64,000 nt of DNA from Novipirellula caenicola (GCF_039545035.1 NZ_BAABRO010000011.1:235780-299779), one strand, 5' to 3'. Counted from the first letter of the stretch, positions 44,903 through 55,560 are shown. Notes: generated by a model from the sequence alone, not told the origin. Numbers and translations are program-made.

Positions 44903-46537
44903 CTAGCGCTCGGCCAATATCGCAGCAAGTTTGCGGTACTCGGTGTACAGCCGGTCATAGGCTGCGGTCCGTTCCTCTCTTGGCAGGACAATGTCTTGTT
45001 TGCCTTCGGGAACCCCCGCCATCGCGGTCGCCGCTTCGCTGACACTCGAAAAACCGCTCGCTTCCGACCCCGCTGCAATCATTCCCAACACCGCCGCACC
45101 GACGGCCGGACCTTGCGTGGAGGGGTGAATTTCAATCTTCATTCCCAACACGTCGGCATACACCTCGACGAACGCGCGGTTGTGGTGTGGCAATCCTCCG
45201 GTGGCAATCAATCGATCGATCGGGGCACCGCCGTCGCGAAGCATTTCGACGATCCAGCGGAGTCCAAACGCCGAGGCTTCCATCAACGCCAAATACAAGT
45301 GCTCCGGACCGTGCTCAAGGCCTAGTCCGGTAAACGCACCCCGTAGGCTGCCGTCCATCAACGGTGTGCGGCAACCATTCATCCAGTCCATGCACATCAC
45401 CCCTTCGGCCCCCGGTGGCAATCGCAGTGCTGATTCCGCCAGCGAGTCAAAGGAATCGAGTCCAAGCAATCGCCGCAACCACGCAAACGCGTCACCGACC
45501 GCCGCTTGACCCGTTTCGTATCCAAACATGCCTGGCAAAATGCCTCCCTCGACCACACCCGCAATCCCAGGGATTTCGGCTGCGGTGGTGGCATTTAGCA
45601 TGTGACAACTGCTCGTTCCCATCACCATCACAAGGGCTCCGGGGTCAGCGGCGCCGACTCCCGGTACCGCGGAATGCGCGTCGATAATCGCAGTCGAAAC
45701 CGGAATGTTCTTGCGAAGCCCGAATCGCTTGGCCATCGCCGCAGTCAAGCCTCCGGCAGGTTCGCCAGGTGATCGCATCACTCCAGGCAAGCGCTGTCTT
45801 GCCGCCTCGGCCAATTGCGGATGGACCGCAGCAAAGTACTCGCTCGATGGATAGCCATCCGTCGCGGACCACATCGCCTTGTACCCCGCTTGGCATGTCG
45901 AGCGGGTCAATGAGTCGGCGGGCCCTCCCACCAACTGCCACACGAACCAGTCTCCGGCCTCCAGCCAAACTTCGGCCGCTGCGGCAACCTCCGGAGCATT
46001 TTCGATCGTTTCGAGCATCTTTGGAAAGAACCACTCCAATCCGATCGTGCCACCGTAACGCTTTAAAAATGCTTCATCACGTGCTCGGGCCACCGTATTC
46101 ATCCGCTCGGTTTGCTCGAGTGCACCATGATGTTTCCAAAGCTTCGGCCATGCCAACGGAGTCGACCGAAACTTTGCAAGCTCGCATATCGGCGTGCCGT
46201 CGAGCGTGGTTGGCAGCATCGTGCAACTGGTGAAATCGACACCGATCCCAACGATCGTCGCGGAATCCAGTCCGGCTTCGCCAATCGCAGCCTGCGTCGC
46301 TTCGGCGGCCGAGGCGATCCAGTCGCCAGGTGCCTGCAGCGCGTACCGCGGCGGTAACAGGACATCGCTACCCGGCAACGTCTGAGTGATTTGGCCGTTG
46401 GCGTAATCACGCGAAGCCAGCCCGAGTTGGTTGCCCGCGGCATCGATTAAAATCGCCCGCACCGATTCCGTTCCAAAGTCCAATCCGAGCGCGACCGGGC
46501 CGACGGCGCGCGGCTTTTCAGTGGCAGTTGCGTTCAT
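44903..46537 (-). CDS. FGGY-family carbohydrate kinase, ribulokinase type
   Basis: 544 residues from ATG 46537; AAGGA six bases upstream supports it over the GTG three bases earlier. The N-terminal phosphate loop is ALGLDFGTESVRAILID, and the fold continues with VGIGVDFTSCTMLP, GYKAMWSATDGYPS, IIDAHSAVPGVGA, MVMGTSSCHML and ATGGLPHHNRAFVEVYADVL. The GTESVR variant and the length match AraB-like ribulokinases rather than glycerol or xylulose kinases. It phosphorylates a ketopentose or related ketose. It is the last gene of the 53634-44903 operon. Confidence 0.88.
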   Translation of the reverse strand: MNATATEKPRAVGPVALGLDFGTESVRAILIDAAGNQLGLASRDYANGQITQTLPGSDVLLPPRYALQAPGDWIASAAEATQAAIGEAGLDSATIVGIGVDFTSCTMLPTTLDGTPICELAKFRSTPLAWPKLWKHHGALEQTERMNTVARARDEAFLKRYGGTIGLEWFFPKMLETIENAPEVAAAAEVWLEAGDWFVWQLVGGPADSLTRSTCQAGYKAMWSATDGYPSSEYFAAVHPQLAEAARQRLPGVMRSPGEPAGGLTAAMAKRFGLRKNIPVSTAIIDAHSAVPGVGAADPGALVMVMGTSSCHMLNATTAAEIPGIAGVVEGGILPGMFGYETGQAAVGDAFAWLRRLLGLDSFDSLAESALRLPPGAEGVMCMDWMNGCRTPLMDGSLRGAFTGLGLEHGPEHLYLALMEASAFGLRWIVEMLRDGGAPIDRLIATGGLPHHNRAFVEVYADVLGMKIEIHPSTQGPAVGAAVLGMIAAGSEASGFSSVSEAATAMAGVPEGKQDIVLPREERTAAYDRLYTEYRKLAAILAER

Positions 46538-46547
46538 CACCGTTCCT

Positions 46548-49547
46548 TTATTTCGACTGCGTCGGTTTCAGTTGGGCCGGATCGACCACCACGTGCTTGA
46601 TCAATTGCCGTTTCCAGGTATAGGTCATGTGAACCATCCCGTCATCGGTTTGGATGATTGCCGGGTAGCTGAACTCACCTGATTTTTCCTTCTCGAGCAC
46701 CCCTACCTCGGTCCAATCCATTCCGTCTTCGGAAATCGCAAGGTTCAATAAGCTTCGTTTACCCCAGCCATTGTCGGATGATCCGAGATGGTTGTAGATC
46801 ATCAATTGACGACCGTCGGTGAGCGTCACGACATCAATTCCCGAGTTCGGATTGGGCATGTTGGTTGCCACCAATTTCGACCATGTCTCGCCGCCATCGG
46901 TCGACTCGGTCGACGCAATCACACTTTCTTGGGTGCGGCAAAGGGCTTGAAGCCGGCCATCCGGATACGTCAAGATCGTCGGTTGAATCGCCTTGAATTC
47001 CGTCCCGTCGTTGATCGGCCCGATGCGTTTCCAGGTGCCGCTCGGTTCACCATCGACCAATGTGACCTTTTCAAAGTGGACTCGCCATCCTTCGTTTTCG
47101 GTGGATGAACCGCAGAGCAGTGTTTTGCCATCGCTGAGCAAAATGGGTTTGCAGCGAACCGGACCATCAATGCCTTCGGGCAATCGTTTGCGGTCGGTAA
47201 ACGTGCGGCCGCGGTCATAGCTTGTCATCACCTCGCCCCACCAACTGTGCGGTCGTGGTCCGACTTTGAAAAATAGCAACAACGGAGCATCGCCAGGAGG
47301 TTGATACAGTACCGGGTTCCAACACGGATGACGCATTCCGTCGTGCTGAATTCCATCGGCAACATTCAAGGGCCGCGACCACTTCAATCCATCATGGAAA
47401 CTGGTCCAAATCACAACGTCCTTGTTCCCTTCGCGAGATCCGCCGAACCAAGAAACAACCAGCCCGCGAGACGTTTGGCAAATCGTTGACGCGTGGCACG
47501 CTTTGAATGGCGCATCTTCGAAAATGAATTCGCTCGCAATCAGTCCTGGGAATGCTGGCTCGGCAGCAGGTTTCGGTTCGCTCGGCATCATTTCCTCATC
47601 GCTGAAGGTCACACAATCATCGTGAGCAATGTGGTAGATCCGGCCATTTTCGCTGCCGACTAACAAATCCGGTTTGCCGTCGTTGTTAAAGTCGCACACG
47701 GTGGGGCTCGACGTGTGTCCGGCGACGTTTCGTTTGGCCAAGTTGCCGACCTTTTTCAGCATTACCTTGCCATCGACATCCGCACAATTGCGGTACCAAG
47801 TCGCATTTTCGGAATTCACCAGCACGTCCAATCGTGAATCGCCGTCCCAATCAACCACAGCCAACTTGACTCGCCCGGATCGACCGCATGTTCCCGTGTT
47901 CAGTTGAAGCGGTTGTCCGGCTTCGTCAACGAAGATCCGTTCTGCGGCTCCGCCACCGGAGCGAAGCGTCAGAAAGCCTTCTTGGTCCAGCATGACCAAA
48001 TCGAGTTTCTTGTCGCCGTCGAAATCGATCGCCATCGGTGTGGTTCGCCACTGAGTCAATGCGTCGCTGGACAAGGTTTGCCACCAATACCATTTCGGAG
48101 GCGCTTCGCGTTGTCCGGTGTCAAAGTTCTTTTCGACCAACGTTCCGGATTCGTTGATCAACATGCCTAGTTGCGACAGAATCGAGTTGTAAACGATGTC
48201 GCCATCGCCATCGCCGTCCCAATCGGCAACCGACAACGTGGTGTAACCCCACTTGGCTTCCGCCGGACCTTGGATCGAACCACTTGGGCCCGCCATCACG
48301 CGAAACGGTTTCTGGAAACCATCGCTCTGTTTGACCTCTAGCAGTTTCGGAGCAGCCCATTTGGGCAACCCATTTTCTGCTTTGCCAAGATTCTCGAAGT
48401 AACCAATCGATCCAGCGGTGTTGCCGCACACGATGTCTTCGTCGCCATCGTTGTCCCAGTCGTAAGCGAACGGAGTCGCCAGTGCGCCGAACTTGAGCGT
48501 ATCGGCTTGCTGTTGAAAGTATTGTGGTGCTTTGAAAACCGGTTGGTGGTCGCGAAGCTCGCCGGTGTTTTCCACCAACGCAACGCGTCCGTCTTCGTCA
48601 CCGACGATCAGATCGAGGTCGCCGTCGGCGTCCCAATCGATCGCCGTGGGTGTGATCATTTGTAAATGCATCACCAGCGGTTCCCCGCTGACGTCATTCA
48701 ATTTTTGACCCGCTGCGTATTTAGGCTGCGTTCGTGTGCCGATGTTTTGAAAATAGGTGAATCCGTCCAAAAACTCACCACACAACAAGTCCAAGTCACC
48801 ATCGTTATCAAAGTCGGCAAAGTTCGGGCTTGGCCATCCGTAGACATCGATCTCACCACCGCCGGCCTGCAGTCGCTCGGGCTGCGATGAATACTTCGGC
48901 TCGTCGTCGCTGCCTTCGTTTTCGATCAAGTAAACATAGCCATGTAGTGGCCCGTTTCGCCAATTGCCGTGGTTGTCATAGGCGTGATCCCAGCTGTAAT
49001 CGGTCCAGTCACCGCTACCGACGACAATGTCTTGATCTCCGTCGCCGTCATAATCGACGTATCGCCACATGTTCGCGCGGGTGTTGCCTTTGGTGTGATG
49101 GTTCGGATTGGCGTGGGCGTTGATCTTGGTTGGTTTCGAAAAATTGAATTCCCCCGTTTTGGCGTCACGGCGAAACTCTTTTGCCGGCAGCATCAAGATC
49201 GGTTCACCGTCGACCACACTCATTTGCATGAAATGACTGCCATGACCGATGCGAACGCCTGCTTTGAAAACCGGCATCTTCTCGTTTGGATCCTGTGACG
49301 GATTCTCGAAATAATACGTGCCATTGGAAGGCTTGTCCGGACAACTGACCAATAGATCCAGGTCGCCGTCGTTGTCGTAATCCATCGGCAGCGGAAACGC
49401 CCACAACCCCACGCCGAGATCGACCTTCAAGCCTGGATTGTTGTACTGCAATGGTTGCAGTTTCCACTGAGGCTCTTCCGCCGTGGCGAAGGAACCAAGC
49501 GTCATCACGCACATCCAACAATAGACAATTAAGTTCGTTCGTTTCAT
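46548..49547 (-). CDS. Exported FG-GAP/VCBS-repeat protein fused to a sialidase-like propeller
   Basis: 999 residues. A signal peptide (about 1-23) is followed by at least nine Ca2+-binding-type repeats (DYDNDGDLDLLV, DYDGDGDQDIVVG, DFDNDGDLDLLCG, DWDADGDLDLIVG and so on) to about residue 645. The C-terminal 340 residues resemble BNR/sialidase propellers: GGSREGNKDVVIW, GMRHPCWNPVLYQPPGDAPL, WWGEVMTSYDRGRTF and RLQALCRTQESVIASTESTDGG. Such propellers act as sialidases or as rhamnosidase/lyase-type enzymes. ATG 49547 overlaps the sulfatase stop (ATGA). Likely an exported glycan-acting enzyme with an adhesive N-terminal array. Confidence 0.85.
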   Translation of the reverse strand: MKRTNLIVYCWMCVMTLGSFATAEEPQWKLQPLQYNNPGLKVDLGVGLWAFPLPMDYDNDGDLDLLVSCPDKPSNGTYYFENPSQDPNEKMPVFKAGVRIGHGSHFMQMSVVDGEPILMLPAKEFRRDAKTGEFNFSKPTKINAHANPNHHTKGNTRANMWRYVDYDGDGDQDIVVGSGDWTDYSWDHAYDNHGNWRNGPLHGYVYLIENEGSDDEPKYSSQPERLQAGGGEIDVYGWPSPNFADFDNDGDLDLLCGEFLDGFTYFQNIGTRTQPKYAAGQKLNDVSGEPLVMHLQMITPTAIDWDADGDLDLIVGDEDGRVALVENTGELRDHQPVFKAPQYFQQQADTLKFGALATPFAYDWDNDGDEDIVCGNTAGSIGYFENLGKAENGLPKWAAPKLLEVKQSDGFQKPFRVMAGPSGSIQGPAEAKWGYTTLSVADWDGDGDGDIVYNSILSQLGMLINESGTLVEKNFDTGQREAPPKWYWWQTLSSDALTQWRTTPMAIDFDGDKKLDLVMLDQEGFLTLRSGGGAAERIFVDEAGQPLQLNTGTCGRSGRVKLAVVDWDGDSRLDVLVNSENATWYRNCADVDGKVMLKKVGNLAKRNVAGHTSSPTVCDFNNDGKPDLLVGSENGRIYHIAHDDCVTFSDEEMMPSEPKPAAEPAFPGLIASEFIFEDAPFKACHASTICQTSRGLVVSWFGGSREGNKDVVIWTSFHDGLKWSRPLNVADGIQHDGMRHPCWNPVLYQPPGDAPLLLFFKVGPRPHSWWGEVMTSYDRGRTFTDRKRLPEGIDGPVRCKPILLSDGKTLLCGSSTENEGWRVHFEKVTLVDGEPSGTWKRIGPINDGTEFKAIQPTILTYPDGRLQALCRTQESVIASTESTDGGETWSKLVATNMPNPNSGIDVVTLTDGRQLMIYNHLGSSDNGWGKRSLLNLAISEDGMDWTEVGVLEKEKSGEFSYPAIIQTDDGMVHMTYTWKRQLIKHVVVDPAQLKPTQSK

Positions 49548-51019
49548 TTCTTTTCTTTCGGTAGGGCTCGGCGGGCGTTCATCGTGGTCAAATGAGTCTG
49601 AAGTCTAACACGCATCTGCGCGGCGATCTCGGGATGCGAGGCACTCATATCGTGCTGTTCGGCAAGATCGGTTTGAAGATCGTACAACTCGATACGATCG
49701 TTTTCCGCAAAATGAATGATTTTGTAGCGTCCGTGGCGAAGTGCTGATTGCGGACACGTTTGGCTAACCGCAAAATCGTTCACCCCGATCGTCGCCTTGG
49801 CATCGCGAAAACCAGTCTCGGGGTGATAGTACGGAAAATGCCAAATCAGGCTGCGGTCCAATTGTAACTCGGGGTGATCCAGCAAAGGTTGGATGCTGAC
49901 ACCATCGACATTGTTTTGGGTCGCGATATTGGCATCGTCACCGCTGATGTCCACAAAGGTGGGCAGCAGGTCGTAGCCGATCACGGCGGTGTCGCAGGTT
50001 GCACCCGCCGTGACGGCTGTGGGCCAGCGAGCGATCATCGGCACGCGAATGCCGCCTTCGTAAAGGTTCCACTTGGATCCTCGCAGCGGAGCGTTGCCAC
50101 AGTATTCGGGGTGACCGCCATTGTCTGACAAAAATACGACCAACGTATTGTCCCGTTGTCCCGATTCGTCGATCGCAGCAAGGATCTCGCCAACATGATG
50201 GTCCAACGTTTCCACAAACGCTGCGTACTGCAGTCGCTTCGCACGCTGTGGAATCGTTGCAGGAAGCTTGGCGTCGTATTTTTCCACTAGCCAACGACAG
50301 CGATTCTTTACCGGCGTGTGAACATAAAACGACGATGCCATTAAAAAGTAGGGGCGGTCGTGAGAGCGGCGGATAAAATCGGTTACCTTTTGCACCATCG
50401 AATCGTCGGGGATGACCCCCGCGTCGGACTCGATTTTGCGATTCGCTTTGGTCCAGGCGTAGGGATGGTCGCCAAAGTCTTCCACCGCGACTTCGAAACC
50501 TTGCTTCGGAGGACCATACTCGGGATGCCAACCTAGGTAACGTCGATGATGCTGGCTGACGTGCCATTTGCCGAAAAACGCGGTTTGGTAACCCTGCGTC
50601 GCCATTCGCTCGGCGATCGTGGTTTCGGCAAGCGGCAGATTCAGGGTGAGCGGCGGCGTTGTCAGCGGGACGTCTCCTTCGATCCGCTGATGGCCTGGTT
50701 CTTCCTTGGTGACAAATTCGAAACCGAGTCGCGGGACGGCTTTACCCGTCAAGATACTGGCCCGCGCTGCCGAGCAGATCGGTGCCGGCGAATAGGCACT
50801 CGTAAACCGCATGCCTTCGCTCGCCAGACGATCGATGTGCGGTGTTTCATGCCATGGGTGACCATAACACCCCAAGTCCGACCAACCCAAATCGTCCACC
50901 AAGATGAACACGATGTTCGGGCGTTCTCCGGCCATCAGTGGCGAATCAATTCCGCTGGTCAACATTCCCGCCAGCAAGGCGAGGATCGCGGAGAAGGTTT
51001 GGGTCCTGGTGGGGCACAT
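49544..51019 (-). CDS. Sulfatase (formylglycine type), exported
   Basis: 491 residues. A signal sequence (about 1-30) precedes NIVFILVDDLGWSDLGCYG (metal Asp42 and Asp43). The formylglycine site is ICSAARASILTG (Cys82, Arg86): C-x-A-x-R rather than the usual C-x-P-x-R. Later FFGKWH and FLSDNGGHPEYC carry the other metal and sulfate ligands. It hydrolyses sulfate esters of glycans in the periplasm or outside. It overlaps the next gene by 4 bases and lies 78 bases after the symporter gene. Confidence 0.92.
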   Translation of the reverse strand: MCPTRTQTFSAILALLAGMLTSGIDSPLMAGERPNIVFILVDDLGWSDLGCYGHPWHETPHIDRLASEGMRFTSAYSPAPICSAARASILTGKAVPRLGFEFVTKEEPGHQRIEGDVPLTTPPLTLNLPLAETTIAERMATQGYQTAFFGKWHVSQHHRRYLGWHPEYGPPKQGFEVAVEDFGDHPYAWTKANRKIESDAGVIPDDSMVQKVTDFIRRSHDRPYFLMASSFYVHTPVKNRCRWLVEKYDAKLPATIPQRAKRLQYAAFVETLDHHVGEILAAIDESGQRDNTLVVFLSDNGGHPEYCGNAPLRGSKWNLYEGGIRVPMIARWPTAVTAGATCDTAVIGYDLLPTFVDISGDDANIATQNNVDGVSIQPLLDHPELQLDRSLIWHFPYYHPETGFRDAKATIGVNDFAVSQTCPQSALRHGRYKIIHFAENDRIELYDLQTDLAEQHDMSASHPEIAAQMRVRLQTHLTTMNARRALPKEKK

Positions 51020-51097
51020 TTAGCTTGTCTCTCTCATCGTCCGCAGAGATAGGGAGTTTGGGGTGGGACGCTCGGCTTGGTAGCCGTCGCAGTGAAC

Positions 51098-52714
51098 CTA
51101 ATCGCCCGTGACTTCGTTCGGTTTTTTGCTGAGGAATTTTGTCACCAGCCAACCGAGCAGGACGATTGCGGTGGGGCCGACCACGATCACCAGCAGCGGA
51201 TGAAACGGGCTGGCGAGCCCGCTGTACTGCGAAGGCCAGTAGTCGGTTTTGGATGCGGCCATCCATGCGATCAATGTCATTCCGATGAGCAACACGAACA
51301 CCGCCGCGCCGCCGCGAATCTTGGGGACCATGATGCCAAGTAGGAATAATCCGATGATGGCCGCCCCAAGTACCGCCGATAGTATCCACCAAATATCCAG
51401 CGCACTTTCGGTCAGCCGGACTAGCGCCAGTGCCATCATCGTACCCATCGCTCCCCATGCAATCGTCGATCCACGCAGCACGCGGACGTGTTCGGTGTCC
51501 GAGGAATCAGGGCGAAGCAATCGCTTGTAGAAATCGCTCATCACCAACGTTGCGGATGAGTTCAGCGACGTCGAAACGGTGCTCATTGCCGCGGCAAACA
51601 CCGCCGCGATCAACAATCCGCGGGCTCCCATTGGCAGATTCGAGGCAATGAAATGAGGGAAAACGCGGTCGCCAAGGTCGGTTTCGGTCAATCCGTCCAT
51701 CGTCTCGTTCAGCCGCGAAGCGTACTCCGGTGCATCCGGCGTGATCCCGGCCTGCATCATCTTCTGTTCGGCGACGATCAAGCGGACTTCTTGCGTTTGT
51801 TCAGGGTGGCTCTCGTAGTAAGCAAAAAGCGACGAACCGATAAACAAAAACAATGCGCTAACGGGCACATACAACAAGGCTCCGACCCAAACGCTTTTGG
51901 CAGCTTCACGATCCGTGCTGGCCGCGATGTAACGCTGGACATAACTTTGGTCGACGCCAAAGTTTCGGAGGTTGTCGAACAGCCCATACGCCAATACGAC
52001 CCACAGCGTCGGTTGCGATATCGCCAACAGCGATGTGCTGCCGAGTGAAAATTTATCGTGACGGTTGGCCACCTCGATCACTTCGCTCGGCCCGCCCGGC
52101 ATGTCAAACAGCAGGATGCCAAGCGCCAATAGGGCTCCGGCCAACAACACGATGGCTTGAATCGCATCGGCCCAAATCACCGCGACGATTCCGCCAACAA
52201 ACGAATAGATCGTCACGATAATCCCAGTCACCACAATCACGATGCGGATGTCCCAGCCAAACAGCACCGCCATCGGCAGCGCCATCAAGTACATCACCAC
52301 CCCGATGCGGGCAATCTGGAATAGCAGGTAAAAGCAGCTCGCGTACAGCCGTGCCCATAAACCAAAACGGTGTTCCAGCAACGAATAGGCCGACACCTCG
52401 CCCGAGCGGCGATACAAAGGCAGGAAGAATCGAACCGCAATAGCGGCAGCAAACGGCAGCGCCAATGAGAAGGCAAACGCGTTCCAATTGTCGACAAACG
52501 CTTTGCCCGGTAATGCCAAATAGCTGATGCTGCTTAGGTACGTGGCAAAGATGGATAAGCCACATAACCATCCCGGCAACGTCCGCCCTCCGGCCGTAAA
52601 TTGGTCCGCAGTGTTATTGCGTCGCCAGAAAAACAACCCCAATGCCATGATGGCAACGAAGTAGCCCAGCAGTACGAACCAGTCGACCCCGGTAAAGAAA
52701 ACAGCGGCAATCAC
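51098..52714 (-). CDS. SSS-family Na+/solute symporter
   Basis: 538 residues, about 13-14 membrane helices. Typical features: [21 protein letters not shown] at the start, [27 protein letters not shown] with the Na+-binding region, then [19 protein letters not shown] and [20 protein letters not shown]. The family imports sugars, sialic acids, proline or pantothenate with Na+. Its ATG overlaps the aldolase stop (ATGA), so they are translationally coupled. The neighbours point to a carbohydrate or sugar-acid substrate. Confidence 0.92.
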   Translation of the reverse strand: MIAAVFFTGVDWFVLLGYFVAIMALGLFFWRRNNTADQFTAGGRTLPGWLCGLSIFATYLSSISYLALPGKAFVDNWNAFAFSLALPFAAAIAVRFFLPLYRRSGEVSAYSLLEHRFGLWARLYASCFYLLFQIARIGVVMYLMALPMAVLFGWDIRIVIVVTGIIVTIYSFVGGIVAVIWADAIQAIVLLAGALLALGILLFDMPGGPSEVIEVANRHDKFSLGSTSLLAISQPTLWVVLAYGLFDNLRNFGVDQSYVQRYIAASTDREAAKSVWVGALLYVPVSALFLFIGSSLFAYYESHPEQTQEVRLIVAEQKMMQAGITPDAPEYASRLNETMDGLTETDLGDRVFPHFIASNLPMGARGLLIAAVFAAAMSTVSTSLNSSATLVMSDFYKRLLRPDSSDTEHVRVLRGSTIAWGAMGTMMALALVRLTESALDIWWILSAVLGAAIIGLFLLGIMVPKIRGGAAVFVLLIGMTLIAWMAASKTDYWPSQYSGLASPFHPLLVIVVGPTAIVLLGWLVTKFLSKKPNEVTGD

Positions 52715-53634
52715 AGAGCCCCGACCCCTCGCAATACCTCGGCAACACGTTCACGCTGAGGGGCAAGGAATGGATGGAATGGATCCGCAGGCAGGTCGCT
52801 GCAGATTCCAATCAACGACAAAGCCGACTTGGTCGCTTTGATGTGGCGGGATGCGTACTTGCCGACCTCGTAGATCTTTTGGAACTCCAAGATCAGTTCA
52901 CGCCGCTCGGTCACGGTCGCTTCGTCGCCGTCACGCAGCGCGTTGTAGCACTGGACAAACAGTTCCGGCATCACGTTCGCCCCGCCGTTGACGCCGCCGT
53001 CGCCGCCCAATCGATGAGCCTCCTGCAACAGGGCTTCGGGGCCTAGCAGCACCGTCCAATCGGGACGATCGAGTTTCAATTGGCAAACTTGGCCAAAGTA
53101 GTCCAAGTCACCACTGCTGTCCTTGACCCCGATGATTGACGGAATGCTAGAGAGCGTTCGCAGCGTTTCGATCTCGTACCAAACCTTCGTCAATCCCGGC
53201 ATGTTGTACAGCATGATCGGCAATGGGACCTGCTGTGCAATGTTCTGCACATAGGACGTCAATTCGGTTTGCCCGGCGGGAAAATAATAAGGTGTCGTCA
53301 ATACGGCCGCGTCCGCTCCGCAATCGGCGGCGTAGCGGGCAAGGTTGACCGTTTCGACAAACGCCGTGTCCGCAATCCCCACCAACACCGGAATGCGTCT
53401 CTCGACGATGCGAATCGTTTCGGAAATCATCTCGCGACGCAGACGGTAGCTCAAGCTCGGGGCTTCACCGGTTGTCCCCAGAATGAACACAGCCGATACG
53501 CCGCCTTCGATCACGTGACTCAACAACCGCTCTAAGCCTTCGTGGTCCAGCGTGTCGCGAGCGGTAAGAGGCGTGACCAACGGAGGCACGATCCCCTGCA
53601 GTGAAAGTTTCGTTGGTTTGGCGATGGTTGACAT
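52711..53634 (-). CDS. DapA/NanA-family aldolase or dehydratase
   Basis: 307 residues from ATG 53634 (the frame is open to a TTG at 53682). TIM-barrel lyase motifs: [13 protein letters not shown] (49-61), YNMPGLTK (Tyr143) and GVKDSSGD (Schiff-base Lys171). Members include dihydrodipicolinate synthase, N-acetylneuraminate lyase and 2-keto-3-deoxy sugar acid aldolases or dehydratases. Because it is the first gene of a catabolic operon with a symporter, sulfatase and kinase, a sugar-acid role is more likely than lysine synthesis. Confidence 0.88.
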   Translation of the reverse strand: MSTIAKPTKLSLQGIVPPLVTPLTARDTLDHEGLERLLSHVIEGGVSAVFILGTTGEAPSLSYRLRREMISETIRIVERRIPVLVGIADTAFVETVNLARYAADCGADAAVLTTPYYFPAGQTELTSYVQNIAQQVPLPIMLYNMPGLTKVWYEIETLRTLSSIPSIIGVKDSSGDLDYFGQVCQLKLDRPDWTVLLGPEALLQEAHRLGGDGGVNGGANVMPELFVQCYNALRDGDEATVTERRELILEFQKIYEVGKYASRHIKATKSALSLIGICSDLPADPFHPFLAPQRERVAEVLRGVGAL

Positions 53635-53985
53635 CTGCTGGGCGTCCTGAAAAGTTGAAAAGCGCAAACGGAAATCCGCCAATGGGATGTATTTTAGCCT
53701 TATCCCGAACGTGACGGGGTGGCCGAAATCACTGAGGTTTCACGCTGCATCGCGATCGCACCGTCCTTTGAAGGTGCTGAGGTCAAGTCTATAGAGTTTA
53801 GCTGAATCTCCTCGCGGTGCAAGATCCCGCGAGGTCCGAGTCAGCCTAAATTAACAACTTCGAGTTTTTTCTTCGGAAACTAGCACTAGGCAAGCTGCGG
53901 AAATAGCTAAAACAGAACTAAACCGGTCTGAACGGTACGTCGGTTTTTAAAATCTGCGAGCCAGCCTTCGAGTGCTGCACGGCCT
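53635..53985. other. Intergenic region upstream of the catabolic operon
   Basis: About 350 bases; the promoter of the 53634 operon should be here. A perfect 8-bp hairpin, CCTCGCGG (53810-53817) with CCGCGAGG (53827-53834), 9-base loop, without T-run, could be the SelO terminator or a regulator site. No gene is seen. Confidence 0.4.
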
Positions 53986-55560
53986 TTAAGAGCTGCACGA
54001 CAACATCGAGCAGCCCACTTTGTGACGTGCCCACTCGGGGCGTTTGGCAAACCACCGTTCGTGTTCGGGTTGCTCGTCATAGGGGGCACGCAATAGTTCA
54101 TACAGTTCGCCGATCAGCGATGTGTCGCCTTGTTCGGCAGCGTCGATCGCCGTTTGAGCCATGTAATTGCGCAGTACGTACTTTGGGTTCACTCGGTTCA
54201 TTCGCTCCCGGCGTGTCGCGTCCGGTTCATCGCTGGCGTTGAGTCGCTGCAAATACTTTGAAAACCAATCACGCCACTGCTCGGTCACTTCATCGCCAAG
54301 TGGCTGTTGAGCGTAAAAGGCATCGCGAATGGTCGCCAAAAATTCGCTGTCGCTGCTAGCGTCCTCGGACTTTTTGACATTGCCGAGCAAACGAAAGAAG
54401 ATTGTCATGTCGGTTTCAGTGATTTGCAGCACGGCATCGAGTTGATCAAGCAGTTCTTCGTCGCCGGCGATCACTTCGGTAAGCCCGATCTTTTCGGCCT
54501 GCATCCGCGTGAACTCGCGATTGAAGTCATGTTGGTATTGTTGCAACGCGGATTCAAATGGACTCGCTTCACCGACCAAGGGGTACAATGCGTTGGCTAG
54601 TTGAACCAAGTTCCAAAGGGCAATTTGCGGCTGGTTCCCAAATGCATAGCGGTGATGCATGCGGTCCGTTGTGTTGGGAGTCCAGTTGGGATCGTAGCCT
54701 TCGAGCCAACCGTACGGGCCGTAATCGATCGTGTCGCCATGAATCGACATGTTGTCGGTATTCATCACGCCATGCACAAATCCGACGCGTTGCCAATGCA
54801 CCATCATTCTCAGCGTGCGTTGGCAAACCTCATGAAAAAAATCGCCGTAACCGGATTGGGTGCCGGTTTCGATTTCCGGGTAGTAATGGCGGATCGTGTA
54901 ATCGGTCAGTTCACGCAGCATTTTCAAGTCGTGACGCGAAGCAAAGATTTCAAAATTGCCGAAGCGAATGAAACTTGGTGCGACGCGGCAAATCACTGCA
55001 CCGGTTTCCATTTCGGGATGCCCGTCGTACATGATGTCTCGCAGCACTTGGTCGCCCGTGGTCAATAGACATAGCGATCGCGTGGTGGGAACCCCCAGGT
55101 GGTGCATCGCTTCGCTGCACAGGTGTTCGCGGACCGAAGATCGAAGAACGGCCAGCCCATCGGCAGTGCGTGAATAAGGGGTTTCGCCAGCCCCTTTTAG
55201 CTGCAGCGTCCAGTGTTTACCGGCATGCTCGACTTCGGCCAAATTGATCGCGCGTCCATCGCCGAGCTGTCCCGCCCACGAGCCAAATTGGTGACCGCCA
55301 TAACACATCGCGTAAGGGCGAGTTCCTGGCATGACTTTGCCGCCGCTGAAGACGTCGCGAAACTCGTCGCTGTCACGGTCTTCTGCGGACAATCCAAGCA
55401 TCTCGGCAACGTCGTTGGCGACGTGCAGCAGCCGTGGGTTGCTAGGGACGCGTGGCGTGACAAATGAAAATGCCGCCCCGCTGACTTGGCGTCGCGAAAG
55501 TGTTTGCACCGGGTCAGCGGTCAGTTGCTTGTTAAAACGATCGTGAAGATTCAAACGCAT
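53986..55560 (-). CDS. selO: SelO/YdiU-family protein adenylyltransferase (pseudokinase)
   Basis: 524 residues. Family blocks: PYAMCYGGHQFGSWAGQLGD, LQLKGAGETPYSRTADG, FGNFEIFASRHD, GFVHGVMNTDNMSIHGD and DYGPYGWLE; the last two correspond to the inverted kinase-like site that binds ATP and metals. The C-terminal end KVGCSMLSCSS keeps the conserved Cys of the SelO tail, where eukaryotic members carry selenocysteine. SelO transfers AMP to protein Ser/Thr/Tyr and is linked to redox control. It lies 37 bases after msrA in the same direction. The tail Cys and MsrA context support a redox role. Confidence 0.93.
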   Translation of the reverse strand: MRLNLHDRFNKQLTADPVQTLSRRQVSGAAFSFVTPRVPSNPRLLHVANDVAEMLGLSAEDRDSDEFRDVFSGGKVMPGTRPYAMCYGGHQFGSWAGQLGDGRAINLAEVEHAGKHWTLQLKGAGETPYSRTADGLAVLRSSVREHLCSEAMHHLGVPTTRSLCLLTTGDQVLRDIMYDGHPEMETGAVICRVAPSFIRFGNFEIFASRHDLKMLRELTDYTIRHYYPEIETGTQSGYGDFFHEVCQRTLRMMVHWQRVGFVHGVMNTDNMSIHGDTIDYGPYGWLEGYDPNWTPNTTDRMHHRYAFGNQPQIALWNLVQLANALYPLVGEASPFESALQQYQHDFNREFTRMQAEKIGLTEVIAGDEELLDQLDAVLQITETDMTIFFRLLGNVKKSEDASSDSEFLATIRDAFYAQQPLGDEVTEQWRDWFSKYLQRLNASDEPDATRRERMNRVNPKYVLRNYMAQTAIDAAEQGDTSLIGELYELLRAPYDEQPEHERWFAKRPEWARHKVGCSMLSCSS

